DNA of 59,264 nt, taken from a candidate division CSSED10-310 bacterium (GTDB lineage Bacteria; CSSED10-310; JAFGJC01). The stretch lies in the NCBI GenBank assembly GCA_016927905.1, contig JAFGLW010000018.1, positions 1 through 59,264 of the forward strand, in the 5' to 3' direction. The notes under the pieces are model-generated. The model worked only from the letters and a program-made list of their open reading frames with translations. It made no database searches and was not told the DNA's origin. A program made the position numbers and the translations under genes. The stretch's first letter is position 1. Each line of letters starts with the position of its first letter. Positions 36,213 through 45,706 of this stretch are shown here, piece by piece.

Positions 36213-37047
36213 TTTCGATCAACCGGCGATAGACGGGACGAAACGGCAAGCCCATCCGGCGGGCGACAGATTCAGCGATATCCCGGTTCGATCCCGGTTT
36301 CCGGGAGACCTTCAGCAGTTCCCGGGTGAGTTGTTCGGTATCGATTGCCTTTGGAATAACCGCCTGCTCCACGACGATGCAGTATTCACCCGGGATGTCC
36401 AAGTCCTGAAACCTGAGCAGGATTTCCGCGGGATATCCCCGGTAAACCGTTTCATGCAGTTTGGTCAGTTCGCGGCATACCGCGCATCTGCGCCGGGGCA
36501 TCCAATGAATCAACTCATCGAGATATGTTTTCATGCGATGGGGTGCTTCAAAAAAAACAATGGCTCGTTCTTCCCGGGTGAGTTCTTCCCATCGGAGCGC
36601 ACGCCGGGATTTTCCCCTCGGCAAAAATCCCTCGAATACGAAACGGTCCGCCAAAAGACCGCATATGCTCACAGCCGTCGAAACAGCCGATGGACCCGGG
36701 ACCGGTATCACGGTCAGACCGGATTCGGATGCGGTTTGAATCAGCATCAAGCCCGGATCGGAAATGCACGGCGTGCCGCCATCGGTAACCAATGCGACAT
36801 CCCGGCCGCTCATCAGGATCCTGAGGACCTGTCCGGTTGACTTCCGCTCCGTATGCTCCCGGTAACTCATCAGACGGGTCCGGATACGGTATCTGGAAAG
36901 CAGTTTACGGGTTCTGCGGGTATCTTCAGCGGCAATCAGATGCACTGCACGCATGGTTTTCAGCGCCCGGATGGAAATATCCTCCAGATGACCAATGGGG
37001 GTCGAGATAATGTAGAGAATTCCCGGATCGGGCCGTGTGCCGTTCAT
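36151..37047 (-). CDS. rsmI: 16S rRNA (cytidine(1402)-2'-O)-methyltransferase
   Basis: The protein has 298 residues. The tetrapyrrole-methylase-fold motifs of RsmI are visible: ILYIISTPIGHLEDISIRAL, AAEDTRRTRKLL, VALVTDGGTPCISDPG, and PVPGPSAVSTAVSICGL. A FVFEGFLPR strand and a C-terminal HTH-like segment (SNRDIAESVARRMGLP) complete the family architecture. It methylates C1402 in the decoding centre of the small ribosomal subunit. Its 3' end overlaps the DUF362 gene by 62 bp. The gene is divergent from the sigma factor. Confidence 0.93.
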   Translation of the reverse strand: MNGTRPDPGILYIISTPIGHLEDISIRALKTMRAVHLIAAEDTRRTRKLLSRYRIRTRLMSYREHTERKSTGQVLRILMSGRDVALVTDGGTPCISDPGLMLIQTASESGLTVIPVPGPSAVSTAVSICGLLADRFVFEGFLPRGKSRRALRWEELTREERAIVFFEAPHRMKTYLDELIHWMPRRRCAVCRELTKLHETVYRGYPAEILLRFQDLDIPGEYCIVVEQAVIPKAIDTEQLTRELLKVSRKPGSNRDIAESVARRMGLPFRPVYRRLIEIKNDRKIDRPGNESDGPGAA

Positions 37048-37147
37048 GCCTTCAGAATATCTCCGTCAGGCCGGATTGGCAACCCGGCAAATCTTGTTTT
37101 GCCCGTGTTGGAGATCGTATGTATAATGACAGCACAAAATATTTTGG

Positions 37148-37176
37148 TTGACAATTTGCAAATTAAATATTATATT
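37148..37176 (+). promoter_or_regulatory. Near-consensus sigma-70 promoter of the sigma factor gene
   Basis: TTGACA (37148-37153) and TATATT (37171-37176) are separated by 17 bp of AT-rich spacer. The predicted start at about 37183 leaves a leader of about 120 nt before ATG 37304. The strength of the match suggests high constitutive expression or autoregulation by the main sigma factor. Confidence 0.75.
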
Positions 37177-37303
37177 TCTTAAGAAGGCGGATTTTCTGAA
37201 GGCAGGCAGATGAGCGGGAAGGCCGGGTGGGCTTTTCTGTGCGCGTGGTCTATTCCTGAGACATAATTTCAGCACACCTGGTTTATCCGAGCATGGGGTG
37301 AGG

Positions 37304-38263
37304 ATGTCGATATCCGCAAAAAAAATGAACAAGGATGGGATCGAGTCCGAATCGGAGGATACGATCAAATTATATTTTCAGGATATGGGATCTTATCGAC
37401 CCATCAAGGCTGCCCAGGAGCGGAAATGGGCCAGGGAAATCGCTTATGCCCGGGCCAAATATGAATCGATGTATGCCCAGAAAGGGAGAAACTCCGATCC
37501 GGATTACGAGGTCAAGCTTGCCCGTGCCATGGAGAAGCTGAATCTGAAGATCTCCCGTCTTGTGAGTGCCAATCTGCGTCTTGTGATTGCTGTTGCGAAG
37601 CGATACAGCAATCGCGGGTACCCGTTTGCGGATTTGGTACAGGAGGGCAATATCGGGTTGATCAAGGCTGCGGAGCGATTCGATTGGCAGCGGGGATGCC
37701 GGTTTTCGACATACGCCATCTGGTGGATCCGACAGGCCATCACCCGGGCCATATCCGATCATTCGCGCACCATCCGTCTGCCGGTGCATCTGTCGGAAAT
37801 GCTGAACAAAATGAATCGGATATCCCATCGGTTGATCCAGCAAAAACACCGAAATCCCACACTGGAGGAGTTGTCCGAGGAGGTTCATCGTCCCGTCGAT
37901 GAAATCCGCAGGATTGTCATGTTGAATCAGAACACTTATTCGCTTCAGGCTCTGGTCGGGGATGATGAGGAGACGCCGCTGAGTGATTTTTTGCCGGATG
38001 AATCGGCGGAGTCGCCCATTCAGGAGGCTGAACGGAACGAACTGCGGGAGCTGGTTCTGGCTGCGCTGACCCCGTTGAGTGAACGGGAGCGGATTGTATT
38101 ACGGCTTCGATTCGGGATCGGAACGGGCATCGAGCATACCCTGGAGGAGATCGGCCGATTTCTGGGTTTGACCCGGGAGCGAATCAGGCAGATCGAGGCG
38201 CATGCGCTGGATAAACTGCGGCGCAAGGGTGGTTCGGACGATCTGGAGAACTACATTTCCTGA
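37304..38263 (+). CDS. Sigma-70 family RNA polymerase sigma factor (group 2, RpoD/RpoS-like)
   Basis: The protein has 319 residues from ATG 37304, with GGTGAGG immediately before it; ATG 37325 is also possible. Regions 1.2 to 4.2 are present: region 1.2 [16 protein letters not shown], region 2 [22 protein letters not shown] then [17 protein letters not shown], region 3 and region 4 [21 protein letters not shown]. Region 1.1 and the long non-conserved insert of primary RpoD are absent. The length and the lack of region 1.1 fit a group 2 factor, such as an RpoS/HrdB-like alternative. It is 91 bp before polA. The choice between a main and an alternative role cannot be settled here. Confidence 0.88.
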   Translation: MSISAKKMNKDGIESESEDTIKLYFQDMGSYRPIKAAQERKWAREIAYARAKYESMYAQKGRNSDPDYEVKLARAMEKLNLKISRLVSANLRLVIAVAKRYSNRGYPFADLVQEGNIGLIKAAERFDWQRGCRFSTYAIWWIRQAITRAISDHSRTIRLPVHLSEMLNKMNRISHRLIQQKHRNPTLEELSEEVHRPVDEIRRIVMLNQNTYSLQALVGDDEETPLSDFLPDESAESPIQEAERNELRELVLAALTPLSERERIVLRLRFGIGTGIEHTLEEIGRFLGLTRERIRQIEAHALDKLRRKGGSDDLENYIS

Positions 38264-38354
38264 GTATCGCCCCGGTGTTTGCAGTTGTTATTCAATGTTG
38301 AGATTCGCCGGCATCACGGATACCATTTCCGGGAATTGAGCCGGAGGAAACTGT

Positions 38355-41060
38355 ATGTCTGAAACACCTGAAATCTATATCATTGACGGTCATAATCTTC
38401 TGTACAAAGCGCATTTTGCATTCATCCGGCAGCCTTTGATCAACACCAGGGGCAAAGATGTCTCGGTTACCTATGGATTCACCCGCATGTTGATGGGACT
38501 GCTGGAAGGTCACAAGCCGGAATATCTGGTTATCGCTTTCGACCGAAAAGCACCGACTTTCCGCCATGAACTCTACGCCCGCTACAAATTAAACCGCCCG
38601 CCCATGCCGGCTCCCATCGCCGATAATATTCAGAACGTGAAGACAATTGTCGATGCTCTGGGGATCAATATCCTGGAGCAGGACGGGTACGAAGCCGATG
38701 ATTTTCTGGGTTCGGTGGTGCATACTTTCAGAAACACCGGCGTCAGACTGATCCTGGTAACCGGCGACAAGGATATGCTGCAGTTGGTCAGTGATGATGT
38801 CACGGTCTTGGTTGCCCGGAAAGGACTCTCGGATTTCACCGAATTCCGTCGGGAACAGGTGATCGGGAAATATGGTGTGCCCCCAGAAAAAATGGTGGAT
38901 TTCTTCTCCATCGCCGGCGACACATCCGATAATGTTCCGGGAATCACCGGCATTGGTCCCAAAGGAGCGGCGAAATTGCTATCACAGTTCGATTCGCTTG
39001 AGGCAATACTGTCTAGGTCAAATGAGATAGAATCCGACAGTGTCCGGAAGAAAGTCGAGGAAAACCGCGAGTTTGCGCTGCTGTCCAAGAAGTTGATCGA
39101 ATTGAAAATCAAACCGGATGTTCCCGATTCGCTTGACTGGTACCGGATTCGTTCCCGGGATGAGGTGGAATTGCGCCGGTTGTTCAAGGAACTGGAATTT
39201 CATTCCATGATCGAGGCGATGGGGCCGGAACGGATCGATGCGGAAAACCGTGATTACCAGGTTTTGACCGATCGATCGAGCCTGCTGGAATTATCGCGCC
39301 GCTTGAGATCGTCAAAAGTAATGGCATTCGATGTCGAAACGACTTCCGAAGATCCCCTTCAGGCGAAACTGGTGGGGATATCGATCTCAAACAGATCAAA
39401 TGAAGCCTTTTATATCCCGGTCGGCCATCAAACCGGGGCGTCTCAGGTGGATATGGAGGAAGTGCGCCGGATATTGCTTCCGGTTCTGACTGATCCCTCC
39501 ATCGCCAAAATCGGGCAGAATATCAAATACGACTGGATTGTCGCCCGGCGTCACGGCCTGGATTTGAAAGGTGTCTCATTCGACACCATGATCGCTTCCT
39601 ATCTCCGCAATCCGGGCAGACGGCAGCACAATCTGGATTCACTGTGCATGGAATATCTCAATCTTCAGAAAATCCCCACCGATTCGCTGATCGGGAAAAA
39701 AACCGGGATTCCAACTATGGATCTTGTGGAGATAGACAAGGTCGCCGACTATGCGTGCGAGGATGCCGATACCACATTCCGTTTGTGGGGTGTTTTGGGG
39801 AAGAAGCTCAAGGAGGAAGGTTTTGATGATCTGATGAACCGTATCGAAATGCCGTTGATCGAGGTTCTGGTTGATATGGAAATGAGCGGGATACGGATCG
39901 ACGGAGATATGCTGCGAGCTCTTTCCGGAAAAACGGAGAATTCCATCAGCCGGGTCACGGAGGAAATCCACATTCTGGCCGGGGAAACCTTTAATATCAA
40001 TTCTCCCCGGCAGCTATCCGACATCCTGTTCGGAAAACTCCAGTACCCGGCCAAGGGGATCAAGAAGATCCAGTCCGGGTATTCGACCGCCGAGAATGAA
40101 CTCCGGAAACTTGTTTCCCTTGGTGGGATGTTCAGTGAGCTGCCCACGAAAATTCTCGAGTTCCGAACGCTGACGAAACTGAAGAATACCTACCTGGATA
40201 CTCTTCCCGGCATGATCCATCCGCTGACCGGGAGAGTGCATACCAGTTTCAATCAGACTGTCACCGAAACCGGCCGGCTCAGTTCGTCCAATCCCAACCT
40301 GCAGAACATCCCGGTCCGCACGGAGCTGGGCCGGGAAATCCGTCGCGCTTTCATTCCGGCCGAAGGAAATGTCCTGATATCAGCGGATTACTCCCAGATG
40401 GAACTCCGGATTCTGGCGCATATCACCGAAGACGAATCGTTGATCGCCGCATTCGAAGCCGACCGGGACATTCATGCGGCGACCGCTTCCACGCTTTTCA
40501 ACGTGCCCGAGAACGCGGTCACTGCCGAACAAAGGCGACGGGCAAAAATGGTCAATTTCGGGATTGACTACGGAATGACGCCGTACGGACTGTCCGAGCG
40601 TCTTGGTATTCCGATGCCGGAAGCCCGGCTGTATATTTCGAAGTATCTCGATCATTTCAGGGGAGTTCGATCGTATATCGGGAGCATCGAAAAACACGTG
40701 GAATCGCATGGATGGGTGGAAACACTTTCCGGTCGCAGGCGATACATTCACACCATATCGGACGACAGAAGACAGGTCCGGGAAGCCGCACTCAGGCAGG
40801 CCATCAACATGCCGATACAGGGTACGGCGGCCGACATCATCAAAATCGCCATGACAGCCATTCACCACGAGTTCAAACGATTGAACATTCAGTCGCTCAT
40901 GGTTCTTCAAGTCCACGATGAACTCCTGTTCGATACCCTGCCCCGGGAGGAGGAGACCGTGAAGAACATCATCCGGACCGGAATGGAAAATGCCTGGAAA
41001 CTGCGAGTACCCCTGAAGGTGGATATCCGCTCTGGATCCAACTGGGCTGAGATCCATTGA
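38355..41060 (+). CDS. polA: DNA polymerase I
   Basis: The protein has 901 residues. GGAGGAAA precedes ATG 38355. Three parts are clear: a 5'-3' exonuclease (about 1-300, YIIDGHNLLYKAHFA, GYEADDFLGS), a 3'-5' proofreading exonuclease (about 310-490, with AFDVETTSEDP, KIGQNIKYDW and YACEDADTTFRL, so DEDD residues appear intact), and a polymerase (about 500-901, SADYSQMELRILAHI, RRRAKMVNFGIDYGM and QVHDELLF). It fills repair gaps and removes RNA primers. The stop overlaps the TTG start of coaE by 4 bp. Confidence 0.96.
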   Translation: MSETPEIYIIDGHNLLYKAHFAFIRQPLINTRGKDVSVTYGFTRMLMGLLEGHKPEYLVIAFDRKAPTFRHELYARYKLNRPPMPAPIADNIQNVKTIVDALGINILEQDGYEADDFLGSVVHTFRNTGVRLILVTGDKDMLQLVSDDVTVLVARKGLSDFTEFRREQVIGKYGVPPEKMVDFFSIAGDTSDNVPGITGIGPKGAAKLLSQFDSLEAILSRSNEIESDSVRKKVEENREFALLSKKLIELKIKPDVPDSLDWYRIRSRDEVELRRLFKELEFHSMIEAMGPERIDAENRDYQVLTDRSSLLELSRRLRSSKVMAFDVETTSEDPLQAKLVGISISNRSNEAFYIPVGHQTGASQVDMEEVRRILLPVLTDPSIAKIGQNIKYDWIVARRHGLDLKGVSFDTMIASYLRNPGRRQHNLDSLCMEYLNLQKIPTDSLIGKKTGIPTMDLVEIDKVADYACEDADTTFRLWGVLGKKLKEEGFDDLMNRIEMPLIEVLVDMEMSGIRIDGDMLRALSGKTENSISRVTEEIHILAGETFNINSPRQLSDILFGKLQYPAKGIKKIQSGYSTAENELRKLVSLGGMFSELPTKILEFRTLTKLKNTYLDTLPGMIHPLTGRVHTSFNQTVTETGRLSSSNPNLQNIPVRTELGREIRRAFIPAEGNVLISADYSQMELRILAHITEDESLIAAFEADRDIHAATASTLFNVPENAVTAEQRRRAKMVNFGIDYGMTPYGLSERLGIPMPEARLYISKYLDHFRGVRSYIGSIEKHVESHGWVETLSGRRRYIHTISDDRRQVREAALRQAINMPIQGTAADIIKIAMTAIHHEFKRLNIQSLMVLQVHDELLFDTLPREEETVKNIIRTGMENAWKLRVPLKVDIRSGSNWAEIH

Positions 41061-41671
41061 AACAGGATACAATCTCGAAACCGATCGGTCTCACCGGCGG
41101 GATCGCCACCGGGAAATCGATGGCGGCCCGGTTTTTCGCCCAGCTGGGAGCCAGGATAATATCGGCCGATAAGGTCGCATCTGAGGTACTCAGTCCGGGA
41201 TCACCTGCCCTGAAAGCCCTTACGGCTGAATTCGGCCGATCGATTCTGACGATGGATGGCTGCCTGAACAGAGAAGCGATGCTGGAGATATTGTTGCAGG
41301 ACCCCGGAAACATGGACCGTCAACTGTCGGTTCTGGCTCCGCACATTCTTCCCGCCGTTGACAGTCATGTTGCCAGCTGGATGGGTGTATTTCCCGGTGA
41401 GCGCATCATGGTAGAAGCGCCGCTTCTTTTCGAGTATGGGAAGCGACAGCGGTACGGTCCGGTAATCGTGGTGTACGCACCATTTGAACTCCAAGTCGAG
41501 CGGTTGAAACTGCGCCTGGGGATTCCCGGCGAACGGGCTGCCAGGATCGCTGCGCTGCAGTTGTCTATTGAGGAAAAAATAAAACGGGCGGATTATGTGA
41601 TTGACAATTCCGGTTCGGAAGAGGACACCCGGGACCAGGCGGTTCTGATTTACCGGATGCTCAGTGTTTGA
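41057..41671 (+). CDS. coaE: Dephospho-CoA kinase
   Basis: The protein has 204 residues. It phosphorylates the 3' hydroxyl of dephospho-CoA, the last step of CoA synthesis. P-loop GGIATGKSMAARFF, SADKVASEV and VEAPLLFEYG are family motifs. The start is TTG 41057, overlapping the polA stop (TTGA), which implies translational coupling. The last 11 bp overlap the convergent lytic transglycosylase gene. polA-coaE is a familiar neighbour pair. Confidence 0.93.
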   Translation: MKQDTISKPIGLTGGIATGKSMAARFFAQLGARIISADKVASEVLSPGSPALKALTAEFGRSILTMDGCLNREAMLEILLQDPGNMDRQLSVLAPHILPAVDSHVASWMGVFPGERIMVEAPLLFEYGKRQRYGPVIVVYAPFELQVERLKLRLGIPGERAARIAALQLSIEEKIKRADYVIDNSGSEEDTRDQAVLIYRMLSV

Positions 41672-42776
41672 TCTGTCCCCCCCAGATCCAGCCGTCCATA
41701 TCACCCGATTTGATGAATCGATACCAATATTCGCCCCTGTCCCTGTCTGCTGTCCTGCCCGTGACACGGAATGCGGTATCTTTGGTCAGGATCCGGAAAA
41801 CCGGATAGTCCGCATCCGGTCCGATCCGCATTTCACCCCGGTCGGCTTTGACGGTGACTTCCAGACGATTCCGGAACATCACCATATTCTGAATCAGCCG
41901 GCGGTATTTCTCGATACCGCCTTCGAATCCTGCACGGTTCCACGTATCGAGATGAACGCTGTACCTGCCTTCAGGCAGCTCATCCCCGATACACCAGGGG
42001 TTGATCAGGCGGAATTCCCGGATGCTGATTCCAGCAGCGTGGGCGATGATTTTCACCGGAAGAGATCCCGACAGGATTAAGCTGACGGGCGTGGTTTCAG
42101 GATCGTCGAACGGAACGGTCTCCGCCGGATCGATTCCGAATTCGCCCGGATATTCCAGAATGATTTTCGCCGAAATGGCATTGAATACGTACCGGTCCGT
42201 TTCTTCGGGTAGAATCATTTCATAATAGCAGCCGGTGCCCTGTTGGTACGTCTCCCTTACCATCCGATTTTCCCCGATGTTGTATGCAGCCAGTGCGGTC
42301 GGCCACGATCCGAATTCGTCGTGGAGAAATTTGAGATACCGGACGGCGGCTTCCGTGGAGGATCGGATATCCCGGCGCTCGTCAATCCAGCGGTTGATGC
42401 ACAGTCCGTTGTTCCGTCCTGTTTCAGCTATGAACTGCCAGGGTCCGACGGCTGATTTCGAAGAAACGGCAGAGGTTCGCAGCGAGCTTTCTATGACCGG
42501 GATATATTTCAAATCCGGAGGAACTTTGGATTCCCGAAGCAGGGGATCGATCACCGGGAAATAGCGGTGTTTCCGTTTTATCCACAATTCGATCTGACCG
42601 GTATTTCTGGCCAGAAGACGAAGCTGGGTTTCCAGTCGTTCGCGGACATCAGTACCTTCCGTGGGGAGCGGTTCGCCGCAGAAAGTCAGGTTTTCCGGGA
42701 TAAAAATGCAGCTTGCACCCGGCAGGCAAAACATCATGAACAGGCACATCAGGCATGTAGACCGGTAGTTTTTCAT
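41661..42776 (-). CDS. Membrane-bound lytic transglycosylase (MltD-like) with SH3 domain
   Basis: The protein has 371 residues. ATG 42776 overlaps the helicase stop by 4 bp (ATGA). An N-terminal hydrophobic signal (about 7-22) is followed by Cys23, but position -3 is Gly, so lipidation is uncertain. The SLT domain (about 70-210) has catalytic Glu96 in YIPVIESSLR, then SSKSAVGPWQF and ALAAYNIGENRM. A LysM-like segment (LPVKIIAHAAGISIREFRLI) follows. The C-terminal 70 residues form a bacterial SH3-type module (RIGPDADYPVFRIL, YWYRF). It cleaves peptidoglycan glycan strands with formation of 1,6-anhydro-MurNAc. It is the last gene of the operon from patZ. Confidence 0.9.
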   Translation of the reverse strand: MKNYRSTCLMCLFMMFCLPGASCIFIPENLTFCGEPLPTEGTDVRERLETQLRLLARNTGQIELWIKRKHRYFPVIDPLLRESKVPPDLKYIPVIESSLRTSAVSSKSAVGPWQFIAETGRNNGLCINRWIDERRDIRSSTEAAVRYLKFLHDEFGSWPTALAAYNIGENRMVRETYQQGTGCYYEMILPEETDRYVFNAISAKIILEYPGEFGIDPAETVPFDDPETTPVSLILSGSLPVKIIAHAAGISIREFRLINPWCIGDELPEGRYSVHLDTWNRAGFEGGIEKYRRLIQNMVMFRNRLEVTVKADRGEMRIGPDADYPVFRILTKDTAFRVTGRTADRDRGEYWYRFIKSGDMDGWIWGGQIKH

Positions 42777-45706
42777 GACCGGTTCAATTCCCACTCCACA
42801 GGTATCTTAACCTTGATCCCGCGCCGGTGATGATACAGGATGTATCCGTTTTGGACACCGAACATATAGATTCGACAGGTTATTTCGACATCCTGCCTGC
42901 AGTATCGTGCAATTTTGTCCAGGTATCCCTGTTTCCACCAGGCAAGGGATTGCAGGCCATCCGCAGATTTATGGATATCCAGTGTGGCGTCGGCCAGTTG
43001 ATTAAGCGACAGCCGGTGTCCCAGCCGGTTCTGGATTTCGACCAGAATATCCAGGCTGTGCGGTGGAGCGGTAAAACCGGGATCGTACCCGGCCAGCACC
43101 TTGTAATCAAACCGCAGAATATTGAATCCGATCACCACCCGGGCATTGGAAAGCCGTTTTATCAGCCGTCCGGCATCCGGCTCCCGGTAAAACTCAAACC
43201 GGTCCAGACGTACATCGTAGATCACGCCGATCGCCATTCTCATTTTGTCTGCATTGTGCCAGCCGCCGACTTCATCCGCGGACAACTGCGTTTCAAGATC
43301 GAAAACGATCACCGATCCGGCGGGACAGTCGTTTTCGGCGGGCAGATCGGGTATCGTGAATTGATCCCGATCGGATTCGGGCGGATCCATTCCGTTCATG
43401 ATAACCTCCACAGGTTTCGGAACCGTTTCCGGCGTGACCTCGTCCGGTTCCAAAGCATCCGGATCGGTAATAACGGTTAGGAACCGGATGCAGGCACGTT
43501 TGTCCAGCGGTTCATTTCCCGATCCGCATTTGGGGGATTGGATGCACAACGGGCATCCCGATTCGCATGAGCAGTTCCGAACATTTTCCCGGGTGGTGAC
43601 CAGCAGATCGTGGAGATGTTCCAGAGCGCTTTCGGCCAGTCCGAGACCGCCGGGAAACGCGTCGTAGATGAATACTGCAGGACCTCCGGTCTGAGGGTGG
43701 GCGCATGTGGAAATACCGGCCAGATCGGAACAGTCACAGATGGAAACCAGAGGGAACAGGCCGATGACGGCGTGTTCCAGCGCGTGAAGACCACCCATGG
43801 GGTGAAGACCCGATTCTCTGGCGGTTTCAATCATTTCAGGTTGGAAAGACAACCAGATTCCCCGCGTTTCGAAGATCAGTTCCGGCAGGTCGAGTTCATG
43901 GGTGGAGATCAGTTCGCCAGTGAAGATTCGCCTGATCCGGTAAGCCGCGACCCGCTCCCTGACTCGGAGCCTGCCTCTATAAACCCGGGCATTGGGGATC
44001 TCAAATTCACCATCTGTTGACAAAATCTCGGTTTCCTTTTCGGACAGCGCCTGGGTGAATATTTCCTCCGGTCCGTTCTCGACAATCACCTTGAAGTTAT
44101 CCAGATCCAGCCCGGTTACCCGGTATATGGATCCGCCGTGCAGATAGATGGCTCCCTGATGACACTCCTTGTATACTCTGATGCCGTCGATATCCCCAAT
44201 CATCCGGTTGTTTGCATCGAAAATTTTGAAATTTTCCCCGATTGATCGAATCGGAATCCGGCGTTGCGGCTGTGTGGATCGGCATACATACATCGAGCCG
44301 TCGGCGGTTTCCAGGAGAACGTTGTTTTCCAGGAGAGTCTGGATTCGGTTCCGGACATGGCTGTTTTCCCGAATTACACCATCGGCCCGAATGGGCAGTT
44401 CGTCCGCCGTGCATTCCAGATGACTGTCGGTTATCACGTCGTTGTTTTCGTATACCACGACCAACTCCACAGGCGTCCGGTGCAGTAGTGACTCGTGTTC
44501 GTACCAGTACCGGTCCAGAGCATCCTCCCCGACGATATAAACAACCAAAGACGGATTCATCGCCCTCCCGACCCGGCCGGCACGCTGCCAGAGACTGGAA
44601 ACCGATCCCGGGAAACCGATCAAGATGCAGCAATCCAGGCCGCCGATATCGATTCCGTGTTCCAGCGCGCTGGTTGACACGACGCCATCCAGTTCATTCT
44701 GAAACAGCCTGCGCTCGATCTCCCGACGTTCGTGAGCCAGGAATCCCGCCCGGTAGATCGCGATCCGGCCGGTCAGTGCGGGGCTGCGCTGTCGCATAAT
44801 CCGGTATACACGTTCGGTCTGCTGGCGGCTCTTGGTGAAGACGATGGTCTTCATACCTTCCAGCAGACAGCTTTCAAACATCTGAACCGCAGAAGCGGCC
44901 GCCCGATCTTCTGGAAAATGAGAAAGGAAACCTTTTTCCCGGGTGGGCGTTCCGGAATCTGAAATGACGTGGAATGAGTGCCCGGTCAGTTTCCTGGCCA
45001 GTTCATCCGGGTTGCCGATGGTGGCGGAACATGCGATCCATACGGGATGAGCGCCGTAATAGTCCAGGATCCGGTTCAGCCTCCGGAACACCTGGAGCAC
45101 GTGGGATCCGAATACACCCCGGTATACGTGAATCTCATCCACGACAATGAGTTTGAGATGTTCCAGGAAATGTTTCCATCGGGTGTGATAGGGAAGAAAT
45201 CCGTAGTGAAGCAGGTCCGGGTTGGTGATCAGAACTGAAGGTGGATTCTGCCGGAGCTGACGCCGCCTGCCTGGAGTGGTATCTCCGTCGTAGATCCCTG
45301 CGAAAGGTCTATTTGATTTTGGCAGAATCCGTTCGATGTCGGATGCGGATTTTGCTTGGTCCTGGGCGAGTGCCTTGAACGGGAAAAGATACATGACCGT
45401 CGTTTCAGGGTCCGCCTGGATCATTTCGACGGTGGGTATCTGGTAACTCAGGCTCTTTCCACTGGCTGTGTGGGTTGCCAGCAGAACGTTGTTGCCGGAG
45501 CGCAATTCATCCAGCGCATGTGCCTGGTGGGTGTATAAGCGTTCGATACCTTTGTTTTTCAGCACATTCACGCAGACATCCGGCAAGGGCTGTTCGGGAT
45601 CGGAAAACCGGGCTGGTTTCGCCGGGATCGATCGAAAGATGCAGCGATCCGGATTCCAGCTGGAACGGTCGATCAGCCGGCCGATCAGTTTTTCCAGAGT
45701 TGTCAT
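42773..45706 (-). CDS. MrfA-type DEAD/DEAH helicase fused to MrfB-type exonuclease domain
   Basis: The protein has 977 residues. Residues about 50-460 are a superfamily 2 helicase: motif I ATHTASGKS, motif II VVDEIH, motif III CSATIGN, motif VI QRAGRVGR. DUF1998 follows with a four-Cys cluster (CSCESGCPLCIQSPKCG, about 705-722), as in MrfA (YprA). The C-terminal 180 residues hold an RNase H-like exonuclease: Asp803/Glu805 in VFDLETQ, FNILRFDYKVL and YCRQDVEIT (YxxxD type), as in MrfB (YprB). In B. subtilis these are two proteins that repair mitomycin-type DNA damage. Here they form one chain. The start overlaps the dacB stop by 4 bp. Confidence 0.88.
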   Translation of the reverse strand: MTTLEKLIGRLIDRSSWNPDRCIFRSIPAKPARFSDPEQPLPDVCVNVLKNKGIERLYTHQAHALDELRSGNNVLLATHTASGKSLSYQIPTVEMIQADPETTVMYLFPFKALAQDQAKSASDIERILPKSNRPFAGIYDGDTTPGRRRQLRQNPPSVLITNPDLLHYGFLPYHTRWKHFLEHLKLIVVDEIHVYRGVFGSHVLQVFRRLNRILDYYGAHPVWIACSATIGNPDELARKLTGHSFHVISDSGTPTREKGFLSHFPEDRAAASAVQMFESCLLEGMKTIVFTKSRQQTERVYRIMRQRSPALTGRIAIYRAGFLAHERREIERRLFQNELDGVVSTSALEHGIDIGGLDCCILIGFPGSVSSLWQRAGRVGRAMNPSLVVYIVGEDALDRYWYEHESLLHRTPVELVVVYENNDVITDSHLECTADELPIRADGVIRENSHVRNRIQTLLENNVLLETADGSMYVCRSTQPQRRIPIRSIGENFKIFDANNRMIGDIDGIRVYKECHQGAIYLHGGSIYRVTGLDLDNFKVIVENGPEEIFTQALSEKETEILSTDGEFEIPNARVYRGRLRVRERVAAYRIRRIFTGELISTHELDLPELIFETRGIWLSFQPEMIETARESGLHPMGGLHALEHAVIGLFPLVSICDCSDLAGISTCAHPQTGGPAVFIYDAFPGGLGLAESALEHLHDLLVTTRENVRNCSCESGCPLCIQSPKCGSGNEPLDKRACIRFLTVITDPDALEPDEVTPETVPKPVEVIMNGMDPPESDRDQFTIPDLPAENDCPAGSVIVFDLETQLSADEVGGWHNADKMRMAIGVIYDVRLDRFEFYREPDAGRLIKRLSNARVVIGFNILRFDYKVLAGYDPGFTAPPHSLDILVEIQNRLGHRLSLNQLADATLDIHKSADGLQSLAWWKQGYLDKIARYCRQDVEITCRIYMFGVQNGYILYHHRRGIKVKIPVEWELNRS

